A DNA stretch of 64,000 nucleotides from Chthonobacter rhizosphaerae (GTDB lineage: Bacteria > Pseudomonadota > Alphaproteobacteria > Rhizobiales > Pleomorphomonadaceae): positions 1 through 64,000 of the forward strand of contig NZ_JACDIS010000002.1 of assembly GCF_013839525.1 (NCBI RefSeq), in the 5' to 3' direction. Positions 1 to 9,904 of the stretch are shown in pieces. The notes under the pieces are model-generated. The model was not told the origin of the DNA and ran no database searches. It saw only the letters and a program-made list of their open reading frames with translations. A program made the translations under genes and the position numbers. How positions within the stretch are numbered: the first letter of the stretch is position 1; each line of letters starts with the position of its first letter.

Positions 1-1
1 G

Positions 2-160
2 ACGCTGCCGGAAGGCACCGAGATGGTGATGCCGGGCGACAACGTGGCCATGACCGTGAAGCTGATCGTGCCGATCGCCATGGAAGAGAAGCTGCGCTTC
101 GCCATCCGTGAAGGCGGCCGCACCGTCGGCGCCGGCGTCGTCGCGTCGATCATCGAGTAA
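2..160 (+). CDS. tuf: Elongation factor Tu, C-terminal fragment (cut by window edge)
   Basis: Only the last 52 codons are present. They encode the end of the third beta-barrel domain of EF-Tu, the GTPase that brings aminoacyl-tRNA to the ribosome. The residues PGDN, then [13 protein letters not shown], then a final SIIE before TAA are diagnostic of the family. The reading frame is open at base 2, so the gene starts before the window. It lies 61 bp before rpsJ, matching the usual str-to-S10 junction. Confidence 0.97.
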   Translation, partial: TLPEGTEMVMPGDNVAMTVKLIVPIAMEEKLRFAIREGGRTVGAGVVASIIE

Positions 161-221
161 GGTCAGGCCAGGACGGGGCACGGGTCGTGCCCGTGCTTCG
201 TCTCACAAGGTAGTCAAGACA

Positions 222-530
222 ATGAACGGCCAGAATATCCGTATCCGGCTCAAGGCGTTCGACCATCGCATCCTCGATGCGTCGACCCGCGAGATCGTCA
301 ACACGGCGAAGCGGACCGGCGCTCAGGTCCGTGGACCGGTTCCGCTCCCGACGCGGATCGAGAAGTTCACGGTCCTCCGCTCGCCGCACATCGACAAGAA
401 GAGCCGCGAGCAGTTCGAGATGCGCACCCACAAGCGCCTCCTGGACATCATCGATCCGACCCCGCAGACCGTGGACGCGCTGATGAAGCTCGATCTGGCG
501 GCCGGCGTGGACGTCGAGATCAAGCTCTGA
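222..530 (+). CDS. rpsJ: 30S ribosomal protein S10
   Basis: 102-residue S10, a 30S head protein that also acts in transcription antitermination as NusE. The chosen ATG gives [13 protein letters not shown] and the usual family length. The frame is open upstream to base 108, but that part overlaps tuf and has low-complexity residues. It opens the S10 cluster, directly after tuf and 28 bp before rplC. Confidence 0.98.
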   Translation: MNGQNIRIRLKAFDHRILDASTREIVNTAKRTGAQVRGPVPLPTRIEKFTVLRSPHIDKKSREQFEMRTHKRLLDIIDPTPQTVDALMKLDLAAGVDVEIKL

Positions 531-558
531 TCGAAGGGCCGGGTTGAGAGAGAACGCC

Positions 559-1275
559 ATGCGCTCAGGTGTCATCGCACAGAAGGTGGGCATGACCCGC
601 GTCTACAACGACGCGGGCGAGCACGTCCCCGTGACGGTTCTCAGGCTTGAGAACTGCCAGGTCGTCGCCCATCGGACGGAAGAAAAGAACGGCTATACCG
701 CGCTCCAGCTTGGCGCCGGTACGGTCAAGGTCAAGAACGTCTCGAAGGCCATGCGCGGTCATTTCGCCGTGGCGAACGTCGAGCCGAAGCGGGAACTGGT
801 CGAGTTCCGCGTCTCCCCGGACAACATGATCGAGGTGGGTGCTGAGATCACCGCCGATCACTTCGTCCCGGGGCAGTTCGTGGACGTGACCGGCACCTCG
901 ATCGGCAAGGGGTTCGCCGGCGTCATGAAGCGCTGGAACTTCGGCGGCGGTCGCGCCACGCACGGCAACTCGCTGTCGCACCGCGTCCACGGCTCGACCG
1001 GTCAGCGCCAGGATCCCGGCAAGGTCTTCAAGAACAAGAAGATGGCCGGTCACATGGGCGACGAGCGGGTGACCACCCAGAACCTCAAGATCGTGCGCAC
1101 CGACGTGGAGCGCGGCCTGATCCTGGTCGAGGGTGCGGTTCCGGGTGCCAAGGGCGGCTGGATCCTGGTCCGCGACGCTGTCAAGAAGAAGCTTCCGGAC
1201 GGCGTGCCGACCCCGGGCAAGTTCCGCAAGGTGGGCGACGCTGCGCCGGCGGCCGCCGCGGAGGCAGGTGAGTGA
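559..1275 (+). CDS. rplC: 50S ribosomal protein L3
   Basis: 238-residue L3, one of the first proteins to assemble on 23S rRNA. The loop with [13 protein letters not shown] contains the glutamine normally methylated by PrmB. A TTG at 544 would add five residues. The ATG at 559 is preferred because a purine-rich GAGAGAGAA lies just upstream and the protein then begins [13 protein letters not shown] as in relatives. The tail after residue 220 is Ala/Glu-rich. The stop overlaps the rplD start by one base (TGATG). Confidence 0.97.
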   Translation: MRSGVIAQKVGMTRVYNDAGEHVPVTVLRLENCQVVAHRTEEKNGYTALQLGAGTVKVKNVSKAMRGHFAVANVEPKRELVEFRVSPDNMIEVGAEITADHFVPGQFVDVTGTSIGKGFAGVMKRWNFGGGRATHGNSLSHRVHGSTGQRQDPGKVFKNKKMAGHMGDERVTTQNLKIVRTDVERGLILVEGAVPGAKGGWILVRDAVKKKLPDGVPTPGKFRKVGDAAPAAAAEAGE

Positions 1276-1895
1276 TGGAACTCGAAGTCAAGACCCTCGA
1301 CGGCGCCTCCGCCGGAACGGTCGCGCTCGCTGACGAGATCTTCGGTCTCGAGCCGCGCGCCGACATCCTGCAGCGCGTCGTCCGCTGGCAGCTGGCCAAG
1401 CGCCAGGCCGGCACCCACAAGACGCTGACGCGCACCGAGGTCAACAAGACCGGCAAGAAGATGTACCGCCAGAAGGGCACCGGTGGCGCCCGTCACGGCA
1501 ACAAGGCGGCCCCCCAGTTCCGTGGCGGCGGCAAGGCCTTCGGCCCGGTGGTGCGCAGCCACGAGCACGACCTTCCCAAGAAGGTGCGCGCGCTCGGCCT
1601 GAAGCTGGCCCTCTCGTCCAAGGCCAAGGGCGCCAACATCCTGGTCCTCGACCAGGCGGTGGCGGCCGAAGCCAAGACGAAGGCGCTGAAGGAGAAGCTC
1701 GCCGGCCTCGGCCTCACCAACGCGCTGATCGTCGACGGCGCCGAGCCGCAGGAGGCCTTCCGCCTCGCGGCCCGCGCGATCCCGAACGTGGACGTCCTGC
1801 CGATCCAGGGCATCAACGTGTACGACATCCTGCGTCGCGAGACGCTGGTGCTGACGAAGGCGGCGGTGTCGGCGCTGGAGGAGCGGTTCAAATGA
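1275..1895 (+). CDS. rplD: 50S ribosomal protein L4
   Basis: 206-residue L4, which lines the peptide exit tunnel and in some bacteria represses its own operon. The conserved tunnel-loop segment [15 protein letters not shown] is intact near residue 60. The ATG at 1275 overlaps the rplC stop, indicating translational coupling. A GTG at 1272 is possible but less likely. The gene ends in an ATGA overlap with rplW. Confidence 0.97.
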   Translation: MELEVKTLDGASAGTVALADEIFGLEPRADILQRVVRWQLAKRQAGTHKTLTRTEVNKTGKKMYRQKGTGGARHGNKAAPQFRGGGKAFGPVVRSHEHDLPKKVRALGLKLALSSKAKGANILVLDQAVAAEAKTKALKEKLAGLGLTNALIVDGAEPQEAFRLAARAIPNVDVLPIQGINVYDILRRETLVLTKAAVSALEERFK

Positions 1896-2185
1896 GCACC
1901 CTGAAGCACTACGACATCATCCGCAGCCCGGTGATCACCGAGAAGGCGACCATCCAGGCGGAAAACAACAAGGTGGTCTTCAACGTTGCCAAGACGGCGA
2001 CCAAGCCCGAGATCAAGGCTGCGGTGGAGCAGCTGTTCTCGGTCAAGGTCAAGAGCGTGAACACGCTCATCCGCAAGGGCAAGGTGAAGCGCTTCCGCGG
2101 CGTTCTCGGCACCCAGTCGGACGTGAAGAAGGCGATCGTCACGCTCGAGGACGGGCATTCGATCGACGTGACGACCGGCCTCTGA
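1892..2185 (+). CDS. rplW: 50S ribosomal protein L23
   Basis: 97-residue L23, the exit-site protein that docks trigger factor and SRP. The conserved start [18 protein letters not shown] is present, and length is normal. The start codon overlaps the end of rplD by four bases. It is followed after 19 bp by rplB, whose ribosome binding site (GGCAGGA) lies in that gap. Confidence 0.97.
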   Translation: MSTLKHYDIIRSPVITEKATIQAENNKVVFNVAKTATKPEIKAAVEQLFSVKVKSVNTLIRKGKVKRFRGVLGTQSDVKKAIVTLEDGHSIDVTTGL

Positions 2186-2204
2186 GCGACTTGGCAGGAC
2201 GACA

Positions 2205-3044
2205 ATGGCACTGAAGACTTACAAGCCGACGACCCCGGGCCAGCGCCAGCTGGTCCTCGTCGATCGCAGCGAGCTCTACAAGGGCGGTCCGGTCAAGACC
2301 CTGACGGAAGGCCTGAACAAGAGCGGCGGCCGCAACAACACCGGCCGCGTCACCGCCTTCAACCGCGGCGGCGGCCACAAGCGGTCCTACCGCATGGTGG
2401 ACTTCAAGCGGCGCAAGCTGGACGTGGTGGCGACCGTCGAGCGGCTCGAGTACGACCCGAACCGCACGGCCTTCATCGCGCTCGTCCGGTACGCGGACGA
2501 CGAGCTGAGCTACATCCTGGCTCCGCAGCGCCTCGCGGTGGGCGACCAGGTGATCGCCTCGGCCTCGGCCGACGTGAAGCCCGGCAACGCCATGCCGCTG
2601 TCGGCCATCCCGGTCGGCACGCTGATCCACAACGTCGAGCTGAAGCCCGGCAAGGGCGGCCAGATCGCGCGTTCGGCGGGCTCCTACGCCCAGCTGGTGG
2701 GTCGTGACCAGGGCTACGCGATCGTTCGCCTGAACTCGGGCGAGCAGCGCAAGATCCTCGGCACCTGCTTCGCCTCCATCGGCGCGGTATCGAACCCGGA
2801 TCATGCGAACGTCTCGATCGGCAAGGCCGGCCGCAGCCGTTGGCTGGGTCGCCGTCCGAGCGTCCGCGGCGTCGCCATGAACCCGATCGACCATCCGCAC
2901 GGCGGTGGCGAGGGTCGGACCTCCGGCGGCCGTCATCCGGTCACGCCGTGGGGCAAGCCGACCAAGGGCAAGAAGACCCGGTCGAACAAGTCGACCGACA
3001 AGTTCATCGTGCGCAGCCGTCACGCGCGCAAGAAGACCAGCTAA
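2205..3044 (+). CDS. rplB: 50S ribosomal protein L2
   Basis: 279-residue L2, needed for subunit joining and peptidyl transferase centre assembly. The invariant histidine-containing segment [13 protein letters not shown] is present near residue 228, followed by the basic tail [19 protein letters not shown]. Length and position are canonical for the S10 cluster. Confidence 0.98.
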   Translation: MALKTYKPTTPGQRQLVLVDRSELYKGGPVKTLTEGLNKSGGRNNTGRVTAFNRGGGHKRSYRMVDFKRRKLDVVATVERLEYDPNRTAFIALVRYADDELSYILAPQRLAVGDQVIASASADVKPGNAMPLSAIPVGTLIHNVELKPGKGGQIARSAGSYAQLVGRDQGYAIVRLNSGEQRKILGTCFASIGAVSNPDHANVSIGKAGRSRWLGRRPSVRGVAMNPIDHPHGGGEGRTSGGRHPVTPWGKPTKGKKTRSNKSTDKFIVRSRHARKKTS

Positions 3045-3056
3045 GGGGGAACGACC

Positions 3057-3335
3057 GTGGCTCGTTCTGTTTGGAAAGGTCCGTTCGTCGACGGCTACCT
3101 CCTCAAGAAGGCGGAGACCGTTCGCGGCGGCGGGCGCAACGAAGTCATCAAGATCTGGAGCCGGCGCTCCACGATCCTGCCCCAGTTCGTCGGCCTCACG
3201 TTCGGCGTCTACAACGGGCAGAAGCACATTCCGGTCTCGGTCAACGAGGACATGGTGGGTCACAAGTTCGGCGAGTTCGCGCCGACCCGGACCTACTACG
3301 GTCACGGCGCCGACAAGAAGGCGAAGAGGAAGTAA
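3057..3335 (+). CDS. rpsS: 30S ribosomal protein S19
   Basis: 92-residue S19, a 30S head protein next to S13. It starts with GTG at 3057 behind AAGGGGGAAC, a good ribosome binding site, and reads [16 protein letters not shown] as in the family. The conserved C-terminal [20 protein letters not shown] is present. rplV follows one base after its stop codon. Confidence 0.97.
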   Translation: MARSVWKGPFVDGYLLKKAETVRGGGRNEVIKIWSRRSTILPQFVGLTFGVYNGQKHIPVSVNEDMVGHKFGEFAPTRTYYGHGADKKAKRK

Positions 3336-3336
3336 C

Positions 3337-3717
3337 ATGGGCAAGCCGAAGCGCGAACGCTCGCTCGCCGACAACGAGGCGAGGGCGGTGACCCGGAACA
3401 TCCGGATCAGCCCGCAGAAGCTCAACCTGGTCGCGGCCCTGATCCGCGGCAAGAAGGTTTCCACGGCGCTCGCCGACCTCACCTTCTCGCGCAAGCGCAT
3501 CGCCGTCGACGTCCGGAAGACGCTCGAGTCCGCGATCGCGAACGCCGAGAACAACCACGACCTCGACGTCGACGCGCTCGTCGTCAAGGAGGCCTACGTG
3601 GGCAAGGCGCTCGTCATGAAGCGCTTCTCGCCGCGGGCCCGCGGTCGCGTCGGCGCCATCCAGAAGCCGTTCTCGAACCTCACCATCGTGGTTCGCGAAG
3701 TCGAGGAGACCGCCTGA
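3337..3717 (+). CDS. rplV: 50S ribosomal protein L22
   Basis: 126-residue L22, whose long beta-hairpin reaches into the exit tunnel. The hairpin segment with [15 protein letters not shown] is recognisable near residue 90. The ATG follows the rpsS stop directly and gives [15 protein letters not shown], the usual alphaproteobacterial start. Longer in-frame reading back to 2905 is a shadow across rplB and rpsS. The stop overlaps rpsC by one base. Confidence 0.97.
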   Translation: MGKPKRERSLADNEARAVTRNIRISPQKLNLVAALIRGKKVSTALADLTFSRKRIAVDVRKTLESAIANAENNHDLDVDALVVKEAYVGKALVMKRFSPRARGRVGAIQKPFSNLTIVVREVEETA

Positions 3718-4490
3718 TGGGTCACAAAGTCAATCCGATCGGTCTCCGGCTCGGCGTCAACCGCACCTGGGACTCCCGCTGGTTCGCCAACAAGGGCGAA
3801 TACGGCAAGCTGCTGCACGAGGACATCAAGATCCGCGAGTGGCTGATGGAAGAGCTGAAGGCGGCCGCTGTCTCCAAGGTCGTCATCGAGCGTCCGCACA
3901 AGAAGGCTCGCGTGACGATCCACACCGCCCGTCCGGGCGTGGTGATCGGCAAGAAGGGCGCCGACATCGAGAAGCTGCGCAAGCGCATCGGCGACTTCAC
4001 CGACAGCGAAGTGCACCTCAACATCGTCGAGGTCCGCAAGCCGGAGACGGACGCGAACCTGATCGCGCTCTCGATCGCCCAGCAGCTCGAGCGCCGCGTG
4101 GCCTTCCGTCGCGCCATGAAGCGCGCCGTGCAGTCGGCCATGCGCCTCGGCGCCGAGGGCATCCGCATCAACGCGGGCGGCCGTCTCGGCGGCGCTGAGA
4201 TCGCCCGCCTGGAGTGGTACCGCGAGGGCCGCGTGCCCCTGCACACGCTCCGCGCGGACATCGACTACGGCACCGCCACGGCGCACACCGCCTACGGCAC
4301 CAACGGCATCAAGGTCTGGGTGTTCAAGGGCGAGATCCTGGAGCACGACCCGATGGCCTCCGAGCGCCGCGCCATGGAAGGCGGCGGCGATGGCGATCGT
4401 CCGAGCGGCGAGCGTCGGCGCGAGCGTGATCGTGACCGCGAGGGCGGCCGTGGCCGTCGGGATCGCGACCGCGATCGCGACGCCGGCTGA
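3717..4490 (+). CDS. rpsC: 30S ribosomal protein S3 with charged Arg/Asp tail
   Basis: 257-residue S3, located at the mRNA entry channel. The KH domain holds its GxxG loop as [15 protein letters not shown] near residue 80, and the second domain ends with [14 protein letters not shown]. From about residue 215 a tail rich in ERR, RDRD and GGRG repeats extends the protein. S3 tails are variable in alphaproteobacteria, but this one is strikingly repetitive. Its start overlaps the rplV stop (TGATG). Confidence 0.97.
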   Translation: MGHKVNPIGLRLGVNRTWDSRWFANKGEYGKLLHEDIKIREWLMEELKAAAVSKVVIERPHKKARVTIHTARPGVVIGKKGADIEKLRKRIGDFTDSEVHLNIVEVRKPETDANLIALSIAQQLERRVAFRRAMKRAVQSAMRLGAEGIRINAGGRLGGAEIARLEWYREGRVPLHTLRADIDYGTATAHTAYGTNGIKVWVFKGEILEHDPMASERRAMEGGGDGDRPSGERRRERDRDREGGRGRRDRDRDRDAG

Positions 4491-4517
4491 AACAGATAAG
4501 GACTTGGGAGAGGCGTC

Positions 4518-4931
4518 ATGCTTCAGCCGAAGCGCACCAAATTCCGCAAGGCCTTCAAGGGCCGCATTCACGGCGTCGCCAAGGGCGGCACGGACCTGAA
4601 CTTCGGGGCCTTCGGCCTCAAGGCTCTGGAACCGGAGCGGGTCACCGCGCGCCAGATCGAGGCGGCCCGCCGCGCGATCACCCGTCAGATGAAGCGTCAG
4701 GGCCGCGTGTGGATCCGCGTGTTCCCGGACGTGCCGGTCTCGGCCAAGCCGACCGAAGTCCGCATGGGTAAGGGCAAGGGTTCGCCCGAATACTGGGCGG
4801 CTCGCGTCAAGCCGGGCCGCATCATGTTCGAGCTCGACGGCGTTCCGGAGGAGGTGGCCCGCGAGGCTCTCCGTCTCGGCGCCGCCAAGCTGCCGATCAA
4901 GACGCGCTTCGTTCAGCGCATCGCCGAGTAA
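4518..4931 (+). CDS. rplP: 50S ribosomal protein L16
   Basis: 137-residue L16, which organises the A-site and central protuberance of the 50S subunit. It begins [11 protein letters not shown] and contains the conserved [15 protein letters not shown] segment. A ribosome binding site (TTGGGAGAGG) precedes the ATG. Unlike the other tight junctions here, a 165-bp gap separates it from rpmC. Confidence 0.97.
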   Translation: MLQPKRTKFRKAFKGRIHGVAKGGTDLNFGAFGLKALEPERVTARQIEAARRAITRQMKRQGRVWIRVFPDVPVSAKPTEVRMGKGKGSPEYWAARVKPGRIMFELDGVPEEVAREALRLGAAKLPIKTRFVQRIAE

Positions 4932-5096
4932 CCCTGGCGACAGGGCCATTCAGGGCGGACAGGACTCGCCGGCGGGACGATTGTCGTTCCGCCGGTAAAT
5001 CACGCTTGCAGTATTGACGACGGCACGGCATATGAGCGCCGGGTTCACTGAACCGGCGAACTGTCGCGTCAGACTCGACTTGAGGACGACACAACG
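4932..5096 (+). promoter_or_regulatory. Unusually long rplP-rpmC spacer with a stable hairpin
   Basis: Most genes here are separated by 0-30 bp, but this spacer is 165 bp. A 10-bp stem with one G-U pair is formed by 4969-4978 and 4986-4995 with a 7-base loop, just after the rplP stop. TTGACG (5014 region) and a TATGAG further on resemble promoter hexamers but are too close to each other. It may be an mRNA processing or internal regulatory site. No coding sequence is visible. Confidence 0.35.
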
Positions 5097-5297
5097 ATGA
5101 AGGCGAACGATGTCCGGGTGATGACGCCCGACCAGCTCGAGGACGAGCTGGTGAAGCTGAAGAAAGAGCAGTTCAACCTGCGCTTCCAGAAGGCAACGGG
5201 CCAGCTCGAGAACACCTCGCGGGTGCGGGTCGTTCGTCGCGACATCGCCCGTATCCATACGGTCCTGCGCCAGAAGCGCACGGCCGAGAACGCTTGA
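5097..5297 (+). CDS. rpmC: 50S ribosomal protein L29
   Basis: 66-residue L29, a helical hairpin protein near the exit tunnel. The family pattern is visible as [18 protein letters not shown] and then [14 protein letters not shown]. Length is normal. The start follows TTGAGGACGACACAACG, which has a GAGG ribosome binding motif. Confidence 0.96.
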   Translation: MKANDVRVMTPDQLEDELVKLKKEQFNLRFQKATGQLENTSRVRVVRRDIARIHTVLRQKRTAENA

Positions 5298-5308
5298 AGG
5301 AGACGAAG

Positions 5309-5551
5309 ATGCCGAAGCGCGTGTTGCAGGGCACCGTCGTCAGCGACAAGACCGACAAGACCGTGGTGGTCCGGGTGGAGCGTCGCTTCACCCATCCGCT
5401 GCTGAAGAAGACCGTGCGCCGCTCCAAGCAGTACCAGGCGCACGACGAGACGAACCAGCACAAGGTCGGGGACGTGGTCTTCATCGAGGAGAGCCGTCCG
5501 ATTTCCAAGACCAAGCGCTGGATCGTCGTCGGGGCCGAACAGGCCGGCTGA
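5309..5551 (+). CDS. rpsQ: 30S ribosomal protein S17
   Basis: 80-residue S17, a primary 16S rRNA binding protein with an OB fold. The ATG at 5309 has AAGGAGACGA just upstream and gives [18 protein letters not shown], the standard start. The frame is open five codons further to 5294, but that start would overlap rpmC and lacks the family's N-terminus. Conserved [13 protein letters not shown] is present. Confidence 0.97.
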   Translation: MPKRVLQGTVVSDKTDKTVVVRVERRFTHPLLKKTVRRSKQYQAHDETNQHKVGDVVFIEESRPISKTKRWIVVGAEQAG

Positions 5552-5579
5552 GGACGGAACTTAGCGTTTGGTTTGGTTT

Positions 5580-5608
5580 CCCCTCCTGCTGCGGATACGG
5601 CAGGGGGG
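5580..5608 (+). promoter_or_regulatory. Hairpin in the rpsQ-rplN spacer
   Basis: A 9-bp stem with one G-U wobble pairs 5581-5589 with 5600-5608 around a 10-base loop, about 28 bp before the rplN start. The right arm is a run of six G and is followed by AGAAGAAGATAAGG, the purine-rich rplN ribosome binding region. It could modulate rplN translation or mark an mRNA processing site. No function is known from the sequence alone. Confidence 0.3.
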
Positions 5609-5635
5609 ACGAGAAGAAGATAAGGCGGCCAAGTC

Positions 5636-6004
5636 ATGATTCAGATGCAAACAAACCTCGACGTGGCGGACAACTCCGGCGCCCGTCGTGTCATGTGCAT
5701 CAAGGTGCTCGGCGGCTCGAAGCGGAAGTATGCCTCCGTGGGCGACGTGATCGTCGTCTCCGTGAAGGAAGCCATCCCTCGTGGTCGCGTGAAGAAGGGT
5801 GACGTGATGAAGGCGGTCGTGGTCCGCACGGCCAAGGACATCCGTCGCCCGGACGGCTCGGTGATCCGGTTCGACCGGAACGCCGCCGTTTTGATTAACA
5901 ATCAGAAGGAGCCGATCGGGACCCGTATCTTCGGACCGGTTCCGCGCGAACTGCGCGCGAAGAACCACATGAAGATCATCTCGCTGGCCCCGGAGGTTCT
6001 GTAA
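5636..6004 (+). CDS. rplN: 50S ribosomal protein L14
   Basis: 122-residue L14, which contacts 16S rRNA at an intersubunit bridge. It begins [19 protein letters not shown] and ends with [10 protein letters not shown], both highly conserved. First gene of the classical spc block. rplX starts two bases after its stop. Confidence 0.98.
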   Translation: MIQMQTNLDVADNSGARRVMCIKVLGGSKRKYASVGDVIVVSVKEAIPRGRVKKGDVMKAVVVRTAKDIRRPDGSVIRFDRNAAVLINNQKEPIGTRIFGPVPRELRAKNHMKIISLAPEVL

Positions 6005-6006
6005 CA

Positions 6007-6324
6007 ATGGCCGCCAAGATCAAGAAGGGCGACAAGGTCGTCGTTCTGACCGGCAAGGACAAGGGCAAGACCGGCGAAGTGGTCGAAGTCCGTCCGACCG
6101 AGGAACGCGCCGTGGTTCGCGGCATCAACATCGTTCGCCGGCACACCCGCCAGACCGCGCAGTCGGAAGGGGGAATCATCGCCAAGGAGGCGGCGATCCA
6201 CCTGTCGAACATCGCGCTCGCCGATCCGAAGGACGGCAAGGCGACCCGTGTGGGATTCAAGCTTCTCGACGACGGCCGCAAGGTCCGCGTCGCCAAGCGT
6301 TCTGGAGAAACGATCGATGGCTGA
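6007..6324 (+). CDS. rplX: 50S ribosomal protein L24
   Basis: 105-residue L24, an assembly initiator protein. The KOW motif appears as [20 protein letters not shown] near the N-terminus. The end overlaps the rplE start by eight bases, so translation of the two is probably coupled. Confidence 0.97.
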   Translation: MAAKIKKGDKVVVLTGKDKGKTGEVVEVRPTEERAVVRGINIVRRHTRQTAQSEGGIIAKEAAIHLSNIALADPKDGKATRVGFKLLDDGRKVRVAKRSGETIDG

Positions 6325-6874
6325 GGCGAGCTACACCCCGCGTCTCAAGCGCACCTACGAAGAGACGATCCGTCCGGCTCTCGTCGAGCAGTTCGGCTAC
6401 AAGAACCCGTTCGAAGTCCCGGTGATCGACAAGGTCGTCATCAACATGGGCGTCGGCGAGACGGTCGCGGACAGCAAGAAGATCAATTCGGCCGTCAACG
6501 ACCTGACCCTGATCGCCGGCCAGAAGCCGGTCATCACCAAGGCCCGGACCTCGATCGCCACCTTCAAGCTCCGCGAGGGCATGAACGTCGGCGCCAAGGT
6601 CACCTTGCGCAAGACCCGCATGTACGAGTTCCTCGACCGCCTGGTCACCATCGCGCTTCCCCGCGTGCGTGACTTCCGTGGTCTGAACCCGAAGTCCTTC
6701 GACGGCCGTGGCAACTTCGCCATGGGCGTGAAGGAGCACATCATCTTCCCGGAGATCGTCTACGACAAGGTCGATCAGATCTGGGGCATGGATATCATCG
6801 TCTGCACGACGGCGAAGTCCGACGACGAGGCGCGCGCGCTTCTCAAGGCCTTCAATTTCCCGTTCCGGCAGTGA
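6317..6874 (+). CDS. rplE: 50S ribosomal protein L5
   Basis: 185-residue L5, a 5S rRNA binding protein of the central protuberance. The ATG at 6317 lies behind TGGAGAAACG within the end of rplX and gives [16 protein letters not shown], matching alphaproteobacterial L5. The conserved [17 protein letters not shown] segment is intact. An in-frame upstream start at 6248 would overlap rplX further and is rejected. Confidence 0.97.
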   Translation: MAEASYTPRLKRTYEETIRPALVEQFGYKNPFEVPVIDKVVINMGVGETVADSKKINSAVNDLTLIAGQKPVITKARTSIATFKLREGMNVGAKVTLRKTRMYEFLDRLVTIALPRVRDFRGLNPKSFDGRGNFAMGVKEHIIFPEIVYDKVDQIWGMDIIVCTTAKSDDEARALLKAFNFPFRQ

Positions 6875-6892
6875 CGAGAGGGTTCAGACATC

Positions 6893-7198
6893 ATGGCTAA
6901 GAAGAGCGCCATCGAGAAGAACAAGCGTCGCGAGAAGCTGACGAAGCAGTACGCCGCCAAGCGGCAGGCCCTCAAGGAGATCGTCTCCAACCAGGAGCTG
7001 CCGATCGAGGAGCGGTTCGCCGCCACCCTCAAGCTGGCTGAACTGCCGCGCAACTCCGCCGCCGTCCGCATCCGCAATCGCTGCGAGATCACGGGCCGTC
7101 CGCGGGCCTACTACCGCAAGCTCAAGATGAGCCGCATTGCCCTGCGCGAGCTGGGTTCGCAGGGCCTCATCCCGGGCCTCGTGAAGTCGAGCTGGTAA
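6893..7198 (+). CDS. rpsN: 30S ribosomal protein S14 (zinc-free form)
   Basis: 101-residue S14 of the long type, which lacks the paired CxxC zinc motifs of the short form. The C-terminal core [19 protein letters not shown] and the ending GLVKSSW are conserved. It is placed between rplE and rpsH as usual. A GAGAGGG motif precedes the ATG. Confidence 0.97.
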   Translation: MAKKSAIEKNKRREKLTKQYAAKRQALKEIVSNQELPIEERFAATLKLAELPRNSAAVRIRNRCEITGRPRAYYRKLKMSRIALRELGSQGLIPGLVKSSW

Positions 7199-7211
7199 GG
7201 AGAACGGTCCC

Positions 7212-7607
7212 ATGTCCATGACCGATCCTTTGGGTGATATGCTTACCCGTATTCGCAACGCCCAGATGCGCAAGATGTCCAAGGTCGTGACGCCGGCTTC
7301 CAAGCTGCGCGCCAACGTCCTCGACGTCCTGACCGCCGAGGGCTACATCCGTGGCTACTCCGCCGTCGAGCAGGCGGGCCGCGCCGAGTACGAGATCGAA
7401 CTCAAGTACTTCGACGGCGAGCCCGTGATCCGGACCCTGGAGCGCGTCTCCAAGCCCGGTCGCCGCGTCTACGCGTCCGTGAAGAACCTCCCCCGCGTGG
7501 CCAACGGCCTCGGCGTGTCGATCCTCTCCACCCCGCAGGGTGTGATGGCCGACCACGAGGCCCGCGAGAAGAACGTCGGCGGCGAGATTCTCCTGCGCGT
7601 GTTCTGA
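7212..7607 (+). CDS. rpsH: 30S ribosomal protein S8
   Basis: 131-residue S8, a central 16S rRNA binder that in enterobacteria represses the spc operon. It begins [17 protein letters not shown]. An ATG two codons later would also fit. AAGGAGAACGG upstream favours 7212. The conserved C-terminal [20 protein letters not shown] is present. Confidence 0.97.
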   Translation: MSMTDPLGDMLTRIRNAQMRKMSKVVTPASKLRANVLDVLTAEGYIRGYSAVEQAGRAEYEIELKYFDGEPVIRTLERVSKPGRRVYASVKNLPRVANGLGVSILSTPQGVMADHEAREKNVGGEILLRVF

Positions 7608-7636
7608 CCACTCCAGACTGGCAACGGAATTTCACA

Positions 7637-8173
7637 ATGTCTCGCATTGGAAAGAAGGCCGTCCCGGTCCCCAAGGGGGTCACGGCCGACATCAACGGGC
7701 AGACCGTCTCGGTCAAGGGACCGAAGGGTCAGCTGCAGTTCGCAGTCAACGATCTCGTCCTGGTCTCCAAGGCCGAGGACGGCTCGATCAAGGTCGATCC
7801 GAGGGACGACTCCAAGCCGGCTCGCGCCAGCTGGGGCATGTCGCGGACGCAGATCGCCAACCTCTTCAAGGGGGTGACGACCGGCTTCGACCGCAAGCTC
7901 GAGATCACGGGCGTCGGCTACAAGGCGGCGGTTCAGGGCAAGAACCTGAACCTGTCGCTCGGCTACAGCCACGACGTCACCTATCCCATTCCCGAGGGGA
8001 TCACCATCACCACCCCGAAGCCGACCGAGATCAACATCTCCGGCATCGACGCCCAGCGCGTGGGTCAGGTGGCCGCCGAAATCCGCAAGTTCCGTCCGCC
8101 GGAGCCCTACAAGGGCAAGGGCGTGCGGTACTCGGACGAGGTGATCGTCCGCAAGGAAGGCAAGAAGAAGTAA
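7637..8173 (+). CDS. rplF: 50S ribosomal protein L6
   Basis: 178-residue L6, built from two similar alpha-beta domains near the GTPase-associated centre. The start [15 protein letters not shown] and the C-terminal [16 protein letters not shown] are diagnostic. Length is normal. rplR follows after nine bases. Confidence 0.97.
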   Translation: MSRIGKKAVPVPKGVTADINGQTVSVKGPKGQLQFAVNDLVLVSKAEDGSIKVDPRDDSKPARASWGMSRTQIANLFKGVTTGFDRKLEITGVGYKAAVQGKNLNLSLGYSHDVTYPIPEGITITTPKPTEINISGIDAQRVGQVAAEIRKFRPPEPYKGKGVRYSDEVIVRKEGKKK

Positions 8174-8182
8174 GGGTCGGCC

Positions 8183-8542
8183 ATGGCTAAGCTCATTGGT
8201 AACGATCGTCGCCGCGCTCGCGTGCGTCGGTCGATCAAGGCGGTGGCTTACGGTCGCCCCCGCCTCAGCGTGCATCGCACGGGACGCCACATCTACGCCC
8301 AGGTGATCGACGACACGGCGGGCGCCACGCTCGCCGCGGCGTCCAGCCTGGACAAGACGCTGCGCGAGCAGCTGAAGAGCGGTGCGGACAAGGATGCCGC
8401 CGCCGCGATCGGCAAGCTCATCGCGGAGCGCGCTCTCGCCGCTGGCGTGACGAAGGTCGTCTTCGACCGCGGCCAGTTCCTGTACCACGGCCGCGTCAAG
8501 GCGCTGGCCGACGCCGCCCGCGAGGGCGGCCTGGACTTCTGA
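8183..8542 (+). CDS. rplR: 50S ribosomal protein L18
   Basis: 119-residue L18, a 5S rRNA binding protein. The motifs [20 protein letters not shown] and the C-terminal [20 protein letters not shown] are conserved. It is correctly placed between rplF and rpsE. Confidence 0.97.
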   Translation: MAKLIGNDRRRARVRRSIKAVAYGRPRLSVHRTGRHIYAQVIDDTAGATLAAASSLDKTLREQLKSGADKDAAAAIGKLIAERALAAGVTKVVFDRGQFLYHGRVKALADAAREGGLDF

Positions 8543-8568
8543 CGGTCCCGGACCCGAGAGAGAGAAAA

Positions 8569-9141
8569 ATGGCTGAACGTGAACGTAACAATCGGGACCG
8601 GGATCGGGAAGAGCGCGACAGCGAATTCGTCGATCGCCTGGTCCACATCAACCGCGTCGCCAAGGTGGTGAAGGGCGGCCGGCGCTTCGGTTTCGCCGCC
8701 CTCGTCGTCGTGGGCGACCAGAAGGGCCGCGTGGGCTACGGCCACGGCAAGGCGCGCGAAGTGCCGGAAGCGATCCGCAAGGCGACGGAAGCTGCCAAGC
8801 GCGCTCTCGTCCGCGTGCCGCTGCGCGAGGGCCGCACCCTGCACCACGACACCAACGGTCGGTGGGGCGCGGGCCGCGTGGTGCTCCGGGCGGCTCCGGC
8901 CGGTACGGGCATCATCGCCGGCGGTCCGATGCGCGCGGTCTTCGAGGCCCTAGGCATCCAGGACATCGTGACCAAGTCGCTCGGGTCGTCCAACCCGTAC
9001 AACATGGTGCGCGCGACCTTCGACGCGCTCGCCCGTGAGGACAGCCCGCGCTCGGTCGCGGCTCGCCGTGGTCTCAAGGTTTCCGCGCTCCAGGCCCGTC
9101 GTCGCGACGTGGATCCGGATGCCGTGGCGGCCGAGGCCTGA
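8569..9141 (+). CDS. rpsE: 30S ribosomal protein S5 with Arg/Asp-rich start
   Basis: 190-residue S5, important for decoding fidelity and the mRNA entry site. After an N-terminal stretch dominated by [10 protein letters not shown] and ERDSE, the S5 double-stranded-RNA-binding-like domain begins near residue 22 with [17 protein letters not shown]. The catalogue motif [17 protein letters not shown] is intact. The charged start resembles the tail of S3 in the same cluster. The ATG follows GAGAGAGAAAA. Confidence 0.97.
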   Translation: MAERERNNRDRDREERDSEFVDRLVHINRVAKVVKGGRRFGFAALVVVGDQKGRVGYGHGKAREVPEAIRKATEAAKRALVRVPLREGRTLHHDTNGRWGAGRVVLRAAPAGTGIIAGGPMRAVFEALGIQDIVTKSLGSSNPYNMVRATFDALAREDSPRSVAARRGLKVSALQARRRDVDPDAVAAEA

Positions 9142-9196
9142 TCGACGGACGAGGCGGGTGCCCTGGCGCCCGCCGTCTCTGCCAAGGATCTGACAG

Positions 9197-9400
9197 ATGT
9201 CGACCACTGAAACCGCGGGCAAGACCGTCACCGTCGTGCAGACGGGCAGCCCCATCCGCCGGCCGTCCGAGCAGCGCGCGACGCTGATCGGCCTCGGCCT
9301 CAACAAGCTCCACCGTCGCGCGGTGCTGCAGGATACCCCTGCGGTGCGCGGCATGATCGCGAAGGTCCGGCACCTCGTCCAGGTCGTGGACGAAGCCTGA
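9197..9400 (+). CDS. rpmD: 50S ribosomal protein L30
   Basis: 67-residue L30 with the family pattern [20 protein letters not shown], then [20 protein letters not shown], then a terminal HLVQVVDE. Length is slightly above the usual 60 because of an eight-residue start. It lies between rpsE and rplO as in other proteobacteria. Confidence 0.97.
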   Translation: MSTTETAGKTVTVVQTGSPIRRPSEQRATLIGLGLNKLHRRAVLQDTPAVRGMIAKVRHLVQVVDEA

Positions 9401-9427
9401 GAAACCACCGGTCGGAAGGACTGAGAC

Positions 9428-9904
9428 ATGAAGCTCAATGAGCTCAAGGACAACCCGGGCGCCACGAAGGACCGCATGCGCGTCGGTCGCGGCATCGGCT
9501 CGGGCAAGGGCAAGACCGGCGGACGCGGCGTGAAGGGCCAGACCTCGCGGTCGGGCGTTTCGATCAAGGGCTTCGAAGGCGGTCAGATGCCGCTGCATCG
9601 TCGCCTTCCCAAGCGCGGCTTCAACAACATCTTCGCCCGCGACTTCAACGAGGTCGGCCTGGATCGCATCCAGAAGGCCGTGGACGCCGGCGTGCTCGAC
9701 AAGGGCGCCCCGATCACCGCCGAGGCCCTGAAGGCCGCCGGCGTGATCCGCCGCGTCAAGGACGGCGTCCGGATCCTCGGCGGCACCGTCACCGCCGCGC
9801 TGACCTTCGACGTCGCCGGCGCCTCGGCTCCGGCCGTCGCGGCCATCGAGAAGGCCGGCGGTTCGATCACCGTTCAGGCTGCCCCGGCTCCCGCCGAGGC
9901 CTGA
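9428..9904 (+). CDS. rplO: 50S ribosomal protein L15
   Basis: 158-residue L15. The glycine- and lysine-rich N-terminal part with [18 protein letters not shown] and the segment [17 protein letters not shown] are conserved. The last ten residues are Ala/Pro-rich. A 305-bp gap follows before secY. Confidence 0.97.
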   Translation: MKLNELKDNPGATKDRMRVGRGIGSGKGKTGGRGVKGQTSRSGVSIKGFEGGQMPLHRRLPKRGFNNIFARDFNEVGLDRIQKAVDAGVLDKGAPITAEALKAAGVIRRVKDGVRILGGTVTAALTFDVAGASAPAVAAIEKAGGSITVQAAPAPAEA

